Assembly: GCA_021805275.1 (NCBI GenBank)
Contig: JAJZFQ010000233.1
Location: 76,588 to 140,587, forward strand
From: Pseudomonadota bacterium
Lineage (GTDB): Bacteria > Pseudomonadota > Gammaproteobacteria > Steroidobacterales > Steroidobacteraceae
DNA length: 64,000 bases
Reading direction: 5' to 3'
The notes under the pieces are model-generated. The model made no database searches and was not told the origin of the DNA. It saw only the letters and a list, made by a program, of their open reading frames with translations. Shown here in pieces: positions 34,999-44,571 of the stretch. Made by a program: the position numbers and the translations under genes. How positions within the stretch are numbered: position 1 is the first letter of the stretch; each line of letters begins with the position of its first letter.

Positions 34999-37900
34999 AT
35001 GCGAACTATGTCGGTCATCTGTCTTTTGGCACTTCTCGGGACGGCAGGTGCCTGCCCGGTGGCGGTGGCAGGCGTCTCGGCCACGGACAATGCCGGACCT
35101 TATAACGTACAGATCCTCGCAGGGGGCATCGGGCTGACTCGTCCGCTCGCTCAGCAGGCGGCAATATTGGCACCCAACGCCCCGTGGTCGCTGACCGGAT
35201 GGGTGCGTCCAACGCCTGGCCTGCCCCGAGTCGCGATCGTGGGTGGCTTCGGGCATTCCTCGGGCAGCGGCTGCGATTGTGTCGTGCTTCGCGACGGTAG
35301 ACTTCAGTTGTGGTTGAGCGGAGGTGCGCGGCTGCGGACACGAGTCGATCTGCCTGGCGGGACCTGGTCGGCCGTCGCGGCGACCTACGACGGTCACCAG
35401 GCCCATTTGTATCTGGACGGGCGACTGATCGCGGTGCAGCGCGTCGCGACTGCGCGGGCTCGGCCGCTGATGCTGATCGCGCCGGTTACGGCTGTCGGTC
35501 ACTTCGGCGGATTCCTGGTCCACTGGCGAGTGCACGAACATGCTCTCTCGGTACACACGGTCAGGCAGCTGGCCGGCGCACCGCCGGCGTTTGATCTGGT
35601 CGAATTCTTTCGGGTGGGCGTTGGCTGGCCGCTGCAGAAGCGTTCGTGGCGCGGTCTGCAGCATCCGCAGGACCCCTGGACACTGCCGCAGTCTCGCGCG
35701 CAGGTGATGCCATGGAACCCGCATGTGCAGATCGGCGCACGAGTTCCGGCGCGGTTGGCTTTGCGTTCACGTGGCCATGGTACCTGGCTCCTCAAGGGCT
35801 GGCGTCTGGTGGCGGCTTCGGCGGTGGCGCAACGCGGCGAGCTCATCTCGCGCCCCGGATTCGACGATCGCGGCTGGTACGCCGCGGTGGTACCGGGCAC
35901 GGTGCTCACCACTCTCGTCGCACGAGGGGTCTACCCGGATCCGTACTACGGACTGAACAATCTCAGCATTCCGGAGAGTCTGAGCCGCCAGAATTACTGG
36001 TATCGGACCGTCTTCACGGCTCCGGCGTCCTGGCGCGGCAAGCAGCTGACGCTGCGCTTCGACGGCGTCAATTATGCGGCCGTGGTCTGGCTCAACGGTG
36101 AGCGTTTGGGTGCCATCCGCGGCGCGTTCATCCGCGGCACCTTCGACGTCACCGGCAAGCTTGCTGCCGGGCGGCGCAACGCGCTCGCCGTACGGGTCTC
36201 TCCACCGCCTCATCCCGGGATCCCCTACGAGAAGTCGATCGGCGCCGGTCCCGGTGGCAACGGGGGGCGCATGGCGCTCGATGGTCCAACCTTCATCGAC
36301 ACGGAGGGCTGGGACTGGATGCCTCCCGTGCGCGATCGGGACACGGGCATCTGGCAGCAGGTACTGATTCACGCCGGTGGTGAGTTGTTGCTGCGCCATC
36401 CCCACGTCATAACGCACCTGCCGCTGCCTCGTACCGACTCGGCGGACGTATCGATCAGCGTGTCCATCGAAAACAGGCATCGCACCGCGGTGAGCGCGAC
36501 GTTGGTGGCCCAGTTCGGCACGGTCACCATCCGCGATCGGATTGTTCTGCCGCCCGGGCGCACTCGAGTGCGGTTGAGGCCTGGGCAGTTCCCCATGCTG
36601 CACGTCCGTCATCCGCATCTGTGGTGGCCAAATGGATACGGTGATCCGTATCTATACACGCTGTCGCTGAAGCTCTACGACCACCATTCGGGACCGCGCA
36701 CTGCGGTCCTATCCGATAGCCGCACGCTTCACTTCGGCATCCGCGAGATCACTTACGAGCTGTCTCTGTTCGGTGGTCACGGGCGACTGCATCGCGTCGT
36801 CGTCGATCCGACCGAGGGCAGGCTGCTCGGCGAACCGACACTGGTCGATGTCCGCCACCGTGCGATCAAGCAGACTCCGAACGGGTGGGCCGCTTCGCTT
36901 AGCCCGGCCGGCGAGGACTCACCGGCGGTCCGCGCCGATCCGGATTCATCGTCTCTCTCGCCTTACCTGGCGATCCGGGTGAATGGGGTCAGGATCGCGG
37001 CACGGGGTGGCAATTGGGGCATGGACGATGCGATGAAGCGCATTACGCGCGCCCGGCTTGAGCCGTACTTCCGTCTCACCCGCCAGGCCCACCTCGACGT
37101 CATTCGCAACTGGCTCGGCCAGAATACCGAACCGGTGTTCTACCGCCTGGCGGACGAGTATGGGCTGCTGGTGCTCAATGACTTTTGGGAGTCCACCCAG
37201 AACTTTCAGCTCCAGGCCGAGAACCCACAACGATTTCTGGCGAACGCGCGCGACGTGATTGAGCGGTACCGAAATCATCCATCGATCGCACTGTGGTTCG
37301 GGCGCAACGAAGGTGTTCCACAACCGATCCTCAACCGGGGGCTTGCACATCTGCTGGGTTCCCTTGATGGCACGCGACTGTACTTGCCGAGTTCCAATCG
37401 AATCAATCTGCAGGGCAGTGGGCCATACGACTACCGAGAACCGGTGCAGTACTTCACGACACTCGCGCGTGGATTTTCCGTGGAGGTGGGCACACCCTCG
37501 CTCGCCTCGTTGCGCTCGCTCGAGGCGATGATGCCTCGGGCGGATCTTTGGCCGGTGAGCGACGACTATGCCTATCACGACTGGAACTTCGGCGGTAACG
37601 GCGACGTTCGGGTGTTCATGCGCGCGCTGGTCGCACAGCTCGGCGCGCCGAGGAGTCTGCGCGACCTCGAGCGTAAGGCGCAGCTCATGGACTACGTCAG
37701 CTATCGGGCCATCTTCGAGGGGTTCAACGCGCACCTTTGGACCGCCAATAGCGGGCGCCTGCTGTGGATGACGCAGCCGGCGTGGCCGAGCAACATCTGG
37801 CAGATCTATACGTCCGACTACGACACGGCGGGGGCGTATTTCGGAGTCAAGGAGGCCTGTCAGCCGGTGCATGTGCAGATGAATCTTCCGAACTTTGCAC

Positions 37901-38508
37901 TCGCTGTGGTCAACACGACGCGCGTGGCCCACGTGCGGCTCACCCTGAGCAGCGAGATCGCTTCGTTGCGCGGCAGGATACTCGCCGAGGCGAGCGAGCC
38001 GGTCGCCGCGCCCGCTGATTCCGTCACGACCCTGCCGCCTCTCGAGCTCGCTCGCTACCTGGCCAGGGCGCCGCTGATATTCGTCGAACTGCATCTGGTC
38101 GATAGCCATGGCCAGGTATTGAGCGAAAATGTCTACTGGCAGGGTCGTAGCACCCGAGATCTGCGTCTGCTCGACACTTTGACGCCGCAGCGGATCGCCG
38201 TCGTCGCGCATGACATCGGCCTTGACGAGTCAGGGCGAGACCGACTGGTATCGGTCGAGCTGACAAACCGAGGGATCGAGCCGGCAGTGGCGGTCAAGAT
38301 CACTGCTCTCAATGCGCACGGTCGACGCGTGCTGCCGGCCTACTACGGCGCGAATTTCGTGACTTTGTTGCGGGGCGAGCGCCGCAGTGTGGTCATTCGC
38401 TGCCCGCGGCGCGGCTCACGTTGCGCGCGGATCGCCCTTTCGGGCTGGAATATCCAGCCGGTGTCTGTCGCGATCGCAGCGGCTGCCCGGAGTGGGCATG
38501 CCCGATAG
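34999..38508 (+). CDS. Secreted LamG-GH2 glycosidase (exo-beta-glucosaminidase/mannosidase type)
   Basis: 1169 residues from ATG 34999, which gives a signal peptide (SVICLLALLGTAGACPVAVA); the frame is open upstream to 34879. A LamG-like jelly roll fills about 30-195 (PWSLTGWVRPTPGLPRVAIV; TYDGHQAHLYLDGRLIAVQR). The GH2 sugar-binding domain is at about 290-455 (YWYRTVFTAPASWRGKQLTL), then Ig-like domains and a TIM barrel. The barrel shows RNWLGQNTEPVFYRLADEYG and the acid/base Glu771 in LWFGRNEGVP, with Glu829 in VEVGTPS as likely nucleophile. This pattern is closest to exo-beta-D-glucosaminidases and endo-/exo-beta-mannosidases. The AGE epimerase overlaps it, which favours mannosides or amino sugars. 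Confidence 0.88.
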   Translation: MRTMSVICLLALLGTAGACPVAVAGVSATDNAGPYNVQILAGGIGLTRPLAQQAAILAPNAPWSLTGWVRPTPGLPRVAIVGGFGHSSGSGCDCVVLRDGRLQLWLSGGARLRTRVDLPGGTWSAVAATYDGHQAHLYLDGRLIAVQRVATARARPLMLIAPVTAVGHFGGFLVHWRVHEHALSVHTVRQLAGAPPAFDLVEFFRVGVGWPLQKRSWRGLQHPQDPWTLPQSRAQVMPWNPHVQIGARVPARLALRSRGHGTWLLKGWRLVAASAVAQRGELISRPGFDDRGWYAAVVPGTVLTTLVARGVYPDPYYGLNNLSIPESLSRQNYWYRTVFTAPASWRGKQLTLRFDGVNYAAVVWLNGERLGAIRGAFIRGTFDVTGKLAAGRRNALAVRVSPPPHPGIPYEKSIGAGPGGNGGRMALDGPTFIDTEGWDWMPPVRDRDTGIWQQVLIHAGGELLLRHPHVITHLPLPRTDSADVSISVSIENRHRTAVSATLVAQFGTVTIRDRIVLPPGRTRVRLRPGQFPMLHVRHPHLWWPNGYGDPYLYTLSLKLYDHHSGPRTAVLSDSRTLHFGIREITYELSLFGGHGRLHRVVVDPTEGRLLGEPTLVDVRHRAIKQTPNGWAASLSPAGEDSPAVRADPDSSSLSPYLAIRVNGVRIAARGGNWGMDDAMKRITRARLEPYFRLTRQAHLDVIRNWLGQNTEPVFYRLADEYGLLVLNDFWESTQNFQLQAENPQRFLANARDVIERYRNHPSIALWFGRNEGVPQPILNRGLAHLLGSLDGTRLYLPSSNRINLQGSGPYDYREPVQYFTTLARGFSVEVGTPSLASLRSLEAMMPRADLWPVSDDYAYHDWNFGGNGDVRVFMRALVAQLGAPRSLRDLERKAQLMDYVSYRAIFEGFNAHLWTANSGRLLWMTQPAWPSNIWQIYTSDYDTAGAYFGVKEACQPVHVQMNLPNFALAVVNTTRVAHVRLTLSSEIASLRGRILAEASEPVAAPADSVTTLPPLELARYLARAPLIFVELHLVDSHGQVLSENVYWQGRSTRDLRLLDTLTPQRIAVVAHDIGLDESGRDRLVSVELTNRGIEPAVAVKITALNAHGRRVLPAYYGANFVTLLRGERRSVVIRCPRRGSRCARIALSGWNIQPVSVAIAAAARSGHAR

Positions 38509-39655
38509 CCACCGTCGCGATGCGTTCGGACGCTGGCTGCTGTCCGAGGCTTATCCGCTCTGGTCACGATGCGCCTGGGACGAGCGGCAGGGTGGATTCT
38601 ACGAGCGGCTCGCCGCCACTGGGCCTGTCTTGAGCGACCCGCGCCGTGCTCGCGTGCAACTGCGCCAGATTTATTCGTTCGCGTGTGCGCCCGGACTTGG
38701 TTGGGGGGGAGATGTGCGCGAACTCGTCGCCGACGGACTGACCCACCTGCGTCTACGCTATGTGCGCGAGGACGGTCTGGTGCGTGCCGTAGTCGGACCC
38801 GACGGGTCCGTGGTGGAGGACCGTGCGCTGCTTTACGATCAGGCGTTCGCGTTGCTGGCGTTTGCTGCCGCCCATCGAGTACTGGGGCATGACGGTGGGT
38901 TGAAGCACGCCGCCGAGGCGCTTCTCGAGCGAATCCAATCGACATTCAAGCGCCGTGGACCCGGGTTTCGCTCCGAGGGTACGATCGAGCGCCCACTGTC
39001 GTCCAATCCCCACATGCACCTTCTGGAGGCAGCCCTGGCATGGCGTTCGCTCTCGGACGACCCGCGGTGGAGTCAGCTCGTCGAGGAACTGGTCGAGTTG
39101 GCTCTAGACCACCTGATCGATGCGTCAAGCGGAATCCTGCGGGAACATTCCGACGTTGTGGGGACGCGCTATGCGGGGATTCAGGGCAGATTGGTCGAGC
39201 CTGGACATCATTTCGAATGGGCGTGGCTTCTGTTGCGCGCCGGGGTGGCAGGGTCACTCTGCGCTGGTCGTGTCTCGCAGAGGCAGGAGCGTACGGCGAC
39301 ATTCGCGGCGGCGAGGCGGCTCATTGCCGTCGGCGAGTCTTACGGTGTCCGAAACGGCGTGGCCGTCAACGCCTTGCTCGATGACATGAGCGTGTACGAC
39401 CCGCGGGCTCGCCTGTGGCCTCAAGCCGAGCGGTTGAAGGCGCATGCCCTCATGGCGCGCCTGACCGCAGAGCCGGATCACGGTCGGCTGGCCGCCGAGG
39501 CGCTCGACTCTCTGCTGCGCTATCTCGATACGGGTGCCCGCGGGTTGTGGCATGACCAGAGGCTGCCCGACGGCGGATTTGTCAGCGAACCGTCACCGGC
39601 GAGCAGCTTCTATCACATCGTATGCGCTGCCCAGGAGGTGACGGGGAGTCTGTAA
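38498..39655 (+). CDS. AGE-family epimerase/isomerase
   Basis: 385 residues from ATG 38498, overlapping the GH2 gene by 11 bp. The family's alpha6/alpha6 barrel motifs are present: FYERLAATG near the start, RQIYSFACAPGLGW, SSNPHMHLLEAALAW, and the active-site VEPGHHFEWAWLLLRAG with paired histidines. The group includes N-acylglucosamine 2-epimerase, cellobiose 2-epimerase and mannose isomerase. Here it probably interconverts a sugar released by the GH2 or GH3 enzymes with its C2 epimer or ketose form before phosphorylation. No signal peptide is present, so it acts in the cytosol. Specificity cannot be told from sequence. Confidence 0.9.
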   Translation: MPDSHRRDAFGRWLLSEAYPLWSRCAWDERQGGFYERLAATGPVLSDPRRARVQLRQIYSFACAPGLGWGGDVRELVADGLTHLRLRYVREDGLVRAVVGPDGSVVEDRALLYDQAFALLAFAAAHRVLGHDGGLKHAAEALLERIQSTFKRRGPGFRSEGTIERPLSSNPHMHLLEAALAWRSLSDDPRWSQLVEELVELALDHLIDASSGILREHSDVVGTRYAGIQGRLVEPGHHFEWAWLLLRAGVAGSLCAGRVSQRQERTATFAAARRLIAVGESYGVRNGVAVNALLDDMSVYDPRARLWPQAERLKAHALMARLTAEPDHGRLAAEALDSLLRYLDTGARGLWHDQRLPDGGFVSEPSPASSFYHIVCAAQEVTGSL

Positions 39656-39761
39656 AGGGACCGTGCGCATCCAGGCCCGGTGTGGCATGACGAGGGCGGC
39701 TGCGCGACTTTCCCGTCGCCAGGCCGGATCCGGCGGGGGCGCTGAGTGCCGCTGCAGTGCG

Positions 39762-40820
39762 TCAGCGTCTGCGCGGGACCGGCGCTCGCGCGAGCGAGTC
39801 ACGCAGAATGAGTTCGAGGTCGAGGCGCGGGCGCGGCACCGGCTGCGGCCACCCGTGCTGGTGCGGTTTGTGCTGGATGATGAGATCCACCGAAATGCGT
39901 GCAATCGCCCGGACGGGTTGGCGAACGGTGGTGAGCTGCGGCCAGAGCATGGTCGCGATGGGAGCATCGTCGAACCCGACGATCGACAGTTCCTCGGGAA
40001 GCGCGAGGTTCATCTGCCGGGCGACGCACATGGCGGCTGCGGCCATGTCGTCGTTGCTTGCGAAGATGGCGGTGGGCGGATGCGCAGATTCGAGGATGCG
40101 GCGCGCGCATTCAAGGCCACCAGCGAATTCGAAGGTTCCGGTCTGTACGAGTTGTGGATCAATGGGCAGCCCGCGTGCGTGCATGACGTCGGCGAAACCC
40201 AGGTAGCGCTGCTCGGTGACCCGGTGGTCGGGTCGTCCCCGGATGAAGCCGATGCGGCGGTGGCCGTACTCGACCAGTTGCGCAGTGAGCTGACGCGCCG
40301 CAGCGCGGTCGTCGGTGTCCACCGAGGGAGAGTCGGCGTGCTCGTGGATGGGTGCGATCTGCACGATCGGTATACCCGCGTTTGCCAGCGTAGCGCGCAC
40401 GACCTCGTAATCACTGAGCGGTGGCAGCAAGATCGCCCCCTCGAGGCGCAGTTGACGAATCAGCGTGCTCAGGTCGCGTGCGAGTCCCGGGTCGTCGGTG
40501 TCGACCGGCTCGACCATCAGATGCAGACCCGAATCCCGGCAGCGCTGCACGGCGCCGGTCTGAAACTCGCTCAGATAGTCGCCGGGTCGGTTGTAGAACA
40601 ACCCGACCAGGAAAGACCGGGCACCGGCGAGACTGCGCGCGTTCAGATTGGGCTGGTAATCGAGTCGTTCGATGACCTCGAGGACCCGCCGGCGCGTCTG
40701 GTCGCGCACTCCGCGCTCATTATTGATAACGCGCGAGACCGTCTTCGAAGAGACACCCGCACGCTGCGCCACCATTTCGATCGTCGTGGACTCGCGTCCG
40801 GGGCCCGTCTCTTTGATCAT
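39762..40820 (-). CDS. LacI-family transcriptional regulator of the sugar locus
   Basis: 352 residues. The N-terminal helix-turn-helix and hinge are complete (TIEMVAQRAGVSSKTVSRVI, then YQPNLNARSLAG), followed by a periplasmic-binding-protein-like sugar sensor (FLVGLFYNRPGDYLSEFQTG; TAIFASNDDMAAAAMCVARQ; LSIVGFDDAPIATMLWPQLT). LacI proteins bind palindromes with a central CG, and TGACAGCGCTGACA lies in its own promoter (40840-40853, read on the minus strand). The same motif is at the GH3 promoter and in the TonB receptor gene, so this protein very probably represses all of them until an oligosaccharide or sugar is bound. It is transcribed away from the SSS symporter across a 62-bp gap holding the operator. 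Confidence 0.93.
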   Translation of the reverse strand: MIKETGPGRESTTIEMVAQRAGVSSKTVSRVINNERGVRDQTRRRVLEVIERLDYQPNLNARSLAGARSFLVGLFYNRPGDYLSEFQTGAVQRCRDSGLHLMVEPVDTDDPGLARDLSTLIRQLRLEGAILLPPLSDYEVVRATLANAGIPIVQIAPIHEHADSPSVDTDDRAAARQLTAQLVEYGHRRIGFIRGRPDHRVTEQRYLGFADVMHARGLPIDPQLVQTGTFEFAGGLECARRILESAHPPTAIFASNDDMAAAAMCVARQMNLALPEELSIVGFDDAPIATMLWPQLTTVRQPVRAIARISVDLIIQHKPHQHGWPQPVPRPRLDLELILRDSLARAPVPRRR

Positions 40821-40826
40821 CGTGCT

Positions 40827-40854
40827 ACAATAACGAAAATGTCAGCGCTGTCAA
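40827..40854 (-). promoter_or_regulatory. lacI promoter with operator over the -35 box; also the control region of the SSS gene
   Basis: Read on the minus strand: -35 TTGACA (40854-40849), 16-bp spacer, -10 TATTGT (40832-40827). The operator TGACAGCGCTGACA (40853-40840) covers the -35 box. The layout matches the GH3 promoter at 23596-23623 almost base for base through the CATTTT after the operator. It implies autoregulation and control of the divergent symporter. Confidence 0.75.
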
Positions 40855-40882
40855 TCAGCGGGCTGCCGAGAAGGGGGAGGGC

Positions 40883-42478
40883 ATGGGATTCATCAGCGGC
40901 GCAGCGTCGCCGGCACCGCTCGATCTGCTCATCGTGGCGGCCTCGACGGCCGGCATCGTGGGTCTCGGGTTGATCGTTTCACGGCGCCAGTCGAATCCCG
41001 AGGATTACTTTCTCGCCTCCCGCGCAGCGCGCTGGCCCGCGATCGGCCTGGCGCTGTTCGCCTCCAACATCTCGTCTACTGCCATCATCGGACTGGCCGG
41101 TGCGGCCTATGCGCTCGGCATTTCCGTGTACGACTACGAATGGTCGGCAGCGCTCGTGCTGGTGTTCTTCTGCCTGTTCCTGTTGCCCTCCGTGCTCGCG
41201 AGTCGCGTCTATACGATGCCGGAGTTTCTCGAGCGTCGATACGACCGCCGCGTCCGGCTCTACTTTGCGGCCCTGACGCTATTGCTGATCGTATTCGTGG
41301 ATTCTGCGGGGGCCCTGTACAGTGGCTCGCTCGTGTGTCGGACGCTGTGGCCGGGCCTGTCGCTCGAGGTCATCGCCGGGACTCTGGCAGGGGCTGCCGG
41401 TCTCTATACCCTGGTCGGCGGGCTGGGCGCACTCATGTGGACCGAATCGGTGCAGGCGCTGCTGCTGATCTCGAGCGCGTTCGTGGTCGCGGTCGCGGCC
41501 TTTGCCAAGGCGGGCGGGTGGCACTCGGTGATGACGCGAGTCAATCCGGCCATGCTCTCGCTAATCCGCCCGATAGGCGATCCGGGCGTTCCCTGGCCGG
41601 GGCTGCTGTTCGGCATCCCGGTGCTCGGCTTCTATTACTGGTGCACGAATCAATTCATCGTTCAGCGGGTGTTGTCGGCGCGTGGCCTTGAGGATGGCCG
41701 CCGTGGCGCGCTGCTTGCGGGACTGCTGAAGCTTTCGGGACTATTCCTGATGGTGCTACCCGGGACATGCGCCATCGTGCTGTTTCCGCACCTGAAACAC
41801 GCCGATCAGGTCTACCCGACGCTCATGTTCCGGCTGCTCCCCGAGGGGATGCTCGGCTTCGTGGCGGCCGGCTTCGTCGCAGCCACACTGGCTTCGGTGT
41901 CCTCCGCGCTAAATTGCGCCTCTGCGCTCATCACCATGGACGTGGTTCAGCCCCTGGTGAGCCGAATCGCCCCGCAGCGGCTGGTGCGAGTCGGACGATT
42001 GAGCACCGCCGGGCTGCTTCTCATTGCGGTCTTGTGGACGCCACAGATCGAACGCTTCGGGGCGTTGTGGCAGTATCTGCAGGCCATGCTGGCCTATGCC
42101 GTACCGCCGGTGGTTGCGCTGTTCCTGGGTGGGCTCTTCTGGCGTGGCGCAAATGCGGCGGGCGCGATTGCAACCGTTGTGTTCGGCACGTTGTGCGGTA
42201 TCGCTCTTTTTCTTCTGACCGTCGTGTTGCGGTGCGTCCATCTGCACTTTCTATATGCAGCGCCGCTGTTGCTGTCGATTGATCTGGCCATTCTGGTCGG
42301 CGTGAGTCTGTGGCGTCCCTCAGCGCTGTCAGCCGAGGCGGCCGCCATGGTGTGGAGCGGCGCGCAGTTTCGCGCAGAGAGCGTACGCCTGAAGAGCCTC
42401 ACGCTGATGGCCAATTACCGTGTGCAGGCGGCGGCGCTGCTCGCGCTGACCGCATGCATCGTCGTCGCGTTCCGTTAG
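40883..42478 (+). CDS. Sodium:solute symporter (SSS family, SGLT-like)
   Basis: 531 residues with about 13-14 membrane helices. The start is ATG 40883 after a strong GGGGGAGG. SSS features include VSRRQSNPEDYFLASRAARW, the sodium-site region FASNISSTAIIGLAGAAYAL, IVQRVLSARGLEDGRRGALL and GFVAATLASVSSALNCASAL. Members of this branch next to glycosidase genes usually carry sugars or sialic-acid-like compounds. It is divergent from the LacI regulator and shares its operator region, so it should be induced with the GH3 and receptor genes. Having both this symporter and a FucP-type one suggests two different products are imported. Confidence 0.9.
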   Translation: MGFISGAASPAPLDLLIVAASTAGIVGLGLIVSRRQSNPEDYFLASRAARWPAIGLALFASNISSTAIIGLAGAAYALGISVYDYEWSAALVLVFFCLFLLPSVLASRVYTMPEFLERRYDRRVRLYFAALTLLLIVFVDSAGALYSGSLVCRTLWPGLSLEVIAGTLAGAAGLYTLVGGLGALMWTESVQALLLISSAFVVAVAAFAKAGGWHSVMTRVNPAMLSLIRPIGDPGVPWPGLLFGIPVLGFYYWCTNQFIVQRVLSARGLEDGRRGALLAGLLKLSGLFLMVLPGTCAIVLFPHLKHADQVYPTLMFRLLPEGMLGFVAAGFVAATLASVSSALNCASALITMDVVQPLVSRIAPQRLVRVGRLSTAGLLLIAVLWTPQIERFGALWQYLQAMLAYAVPPVVALFLGGLFWRGANAAGAIATVVFGTLCGIALFLLTVVLRCVHLHFLYAAPLLLSIDLAILVGVSLWRPSALSAEAAAMVWSGAQFRAESVRLKSLTLMANYRVQAAALLALTACIVVAFR

Positions 42479-42681
42479 GTCGACGGGTGAGCCTGTCGCT
42501 CAGGGCGCCTGGGGGCGCCGCGCGATCCTGACCGGCGTCCAGAACCGCATCAGGTTCCGGCGCCAGCTGTTGAGCACCGTGTAGCGTTCGAGGCGGCGTT
42601 GCGAGCGGCGGACGGAATCATGAGCGAACGCAATGGTGTGGTGATGAAATCGTGGCGCACATTCAATTGCTCCCTCACGAT

Positions 42682-43992
42682 ATGACTTCTCGGAATGATC
42701 AGTGCGACAGCTCCCGTGGCGCATCCGCCAGTGCGCCTGCGCAAGATGCGGGTGCCGGTCTGACATGGATTCACGGTACGGCGCTTTACATTGGCGCGGT
42801 CCTCGGCACCGGGGTGATCGCGCTGCCGTCCCTCGCGGCCCGAGCCGCAGGTCCGGCATCACTGCTGGCCTGGCTGGCGCTGATCGGCCTGTCCGTACCG
42901 CTGGCTGTGACTTTCTCAGCGCTCGGTGCGCAGTATCCGGACGCCGGAGGGGTCTCGAGGTGCGTCAAGTTCGCATACGGTCGATACCCTGCTGCCGTAG
43001 TGGGGTGGTGCTTTCTGTTCGCGGTGCCGGCGGGCGCCCCGGCCGCCGCGATGTTCTCCGGTGCTTACGTGCAGGCAGCCCTCGGCGGCGGGGCCCCGAC
43101 CGTCATGCTCACAGCGGTCGCAATGATCATGAGCGTCACGCTGATCAATGTGTTCGGGGTGACGTTCTCCGGACGGATCCAGGTGGTCGTGGCGGCGTTG
43201 CTGGTGACCTTCCTGGCGACTGCGGTGGGCGCTTCCGTGACGCATTTCCGCGTGCGGAATCTCCATCCGTTCACCCCGCACGGTTGGTTCGCCGTCGCGT
43301 CAGCCGCGGGCCTGCTCGTATGGAGCTTCGCCGGCTGGGAGGCTATTACGCATCTGGCCGGGGAGTTTCGCCGGCCCGCCCGTGACATGCCGCGAGCCGC
43401 AATAGCGGCGGTCATCGTCGTCGGTGTGCTGTATTTTGCGGTCGCGGCTGCGACGGTGCTGGTGCTCGGTCCCCGTGCAGCCTCGACAGCCGCGCCGCTC
43501 GCGGACCTTCTGGCCGTGGGGTTCGGCGGGCAGGTCAAGCTGCTGGCTGCTGCAGCGGCGCTGCTGCTGACTGCAGGAACGATGAATGCCTACTTTGCAG
43601 GTGCGGCGAAGCTCGGGTCGGCCTTGGGCCGGGACGGAGCGCTACCGGCGTGGTTCGCGCGCGGGAGCGAGGCCGGCGGCGTTCCTCGCCGCAGTCTTCT
43701 GGTCCTCGCCGGTCTCGCGCTGACGATGCTTGCGGTGACGGTCGCGACACACCTGCGTGTCGAGGCGCTGGTGCTCATGACGACCGGTGCCTTCGTGATC
43801 GTGTACATCCTCGGGACGGCAGCGGCGTTGCGATTGCTCGCGCCTCGCTCCTGGGGGCGGCGGGCCGCCGCGTTCGCATTGATTTTCGACGCTGTGTTGC
43901 TCGTAACGACCGGGCGCTATCTGATCTGGTCGCTCGGCATCGCACTGGGGGCGGTCATCTACGTGAGCCGTGCGCCTCGTGCGCCCGTCTGA
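42682..43992 (+). CDS. APC-superfamily amino acid permease
   Basis: About 436 residues from ATG 42682; GTG 42652 is an alternative start. Twelve predicted helices begin with TWIHGTALYIGAVLGTGVIA, whose GxGxxALP-type pattern is the APC substrate loop. Other family segments are GVSRCVKFAYGRYPAAVVGW, LLVWSFAGWEAITHLAGEFR and GTMNAYFAGAAKLGSALGRD. It resembles YjeH-like exporters and related amino acid/polyamine permeases. No metabolic gene is next to it, so substrate and direction are unknown. The 170 bp before it hold no visible gene. Confidence 0.85.
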   Translation: MTSRNDQCDSSRGASASAPAQDAGAGLTWIHGTALYIGAVLGTGVIALPSLAARAAGPASLLAWLALIGLSVPLAVTFSALGAQYPDAGGVSRCVKFAYGRYPAAVVGWCFLFAVPAGAPAAAMFSGAYVQAALGGGAPTVMLTAVAMIMSVTLINVFGVTFSGRIQVVVAALLVTFLATAVGASVTHFRVRNLHPFTPHGWFAVASAAGLLVWSFAGWEAITHLAGEFRRPARDMPRAAIAAVIVVGVLYFAVAAATVLVLGPRAASTAAPLADLLAVGFGGQVKLLAAAAALLLTAGTMNAYFAGAAKLGSALGRDGALPAWFARGSEAGGVPRRSLLVLAGLALTMLAVTVATHLRVEALVLMTTGAFVIVYILGTAAALRLLAPRSWGRRAAAFALIFDAVLLVTTGRYLIWSLGIALGAVIYVSRAPRAPV

Positions 43993-44560
43993 ACAACCAG
44001 CCAGAGCGCTCTGTCCGCGCGAACCGCTGCGCTGCGGCGGCGTCGCAGGGAAGGGTCGAACGTAGCTGAATCCCGTCGCGCTCGCCGATGAGGGCGGCGA
44101 GCCAATCGACGAACACACGCACGCGCCGGGACGCCTGGCGGCTCCGGAGATAGACGACGTGCAGCGGCGGGGGTTCCGGGAACCACTCGGGGAGCACCAG
44201 GTCAAGCGCGCCGCGCTCCATGGCCTCATCGGCCACGAACGCCGGCAGTTGGGCGATGCCGAGACCGACCTCGGCGGCGGTTACAAAGCTGTTTCGCCTT
44301 CCAGCGCCAGGTGGCCTCGGAAAGCGGTATGGACGGGCTCGCGCTCGTTCGAGAAGACCTATTCCACCGTCTCACCTGTGCGGGGCGAGAAGTGGGTGAC
44401 ACTGCGGTGCTGAGCAAGTTCGCTCGGATGGGTGGGGCTGGCGTGTCGACGCAGATAATCCGGTGCCACGCAGGTGGCGAAGTAAATGAATCCGACCCGG
44501 TGGGCGATGCGGCCCGCGGCGCGGACGTTTCCAATCCAGAGCGCGCAGTCGATCGGCTCT
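43955..44560 (-). pseudogene. LysR-family regulator remnant lacking its DNA-binding domain
   Basis: On the minus strand, the effector-binding half of a LysR regulator can be read in pieces. DCALWIGNVRAAGRIAHRVG to HFSPRTGETVE is followed by an in-frame TAG where Trp is expected. VFSNEREPVHTAFRGHLALE then continues in the same frame to a second stop, and after a frame change come LPAFVADEAMERGALDLVLP and HVVYLRSRQASRRVRVFVDW to the C-terminus. The N-terminal helix-turn-helix is absent, because the sequence stops at about 44560, where the thioredoxin gene begins. With two stops, a shift and no DNA-binding part, it cannot function. Confidence 0.82.
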
Positions 44561-44571
44561 GACTCAAGACC

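Noticed and set aside
42318..42331. A half match to the LacI operator (CCTCAGCGCTGTCA) in the SSS gene
   Set aside because: Only one half-site is conserved and it lies near the 3' end of the coding sequence, so it is probably chance in GC-rich DNA.
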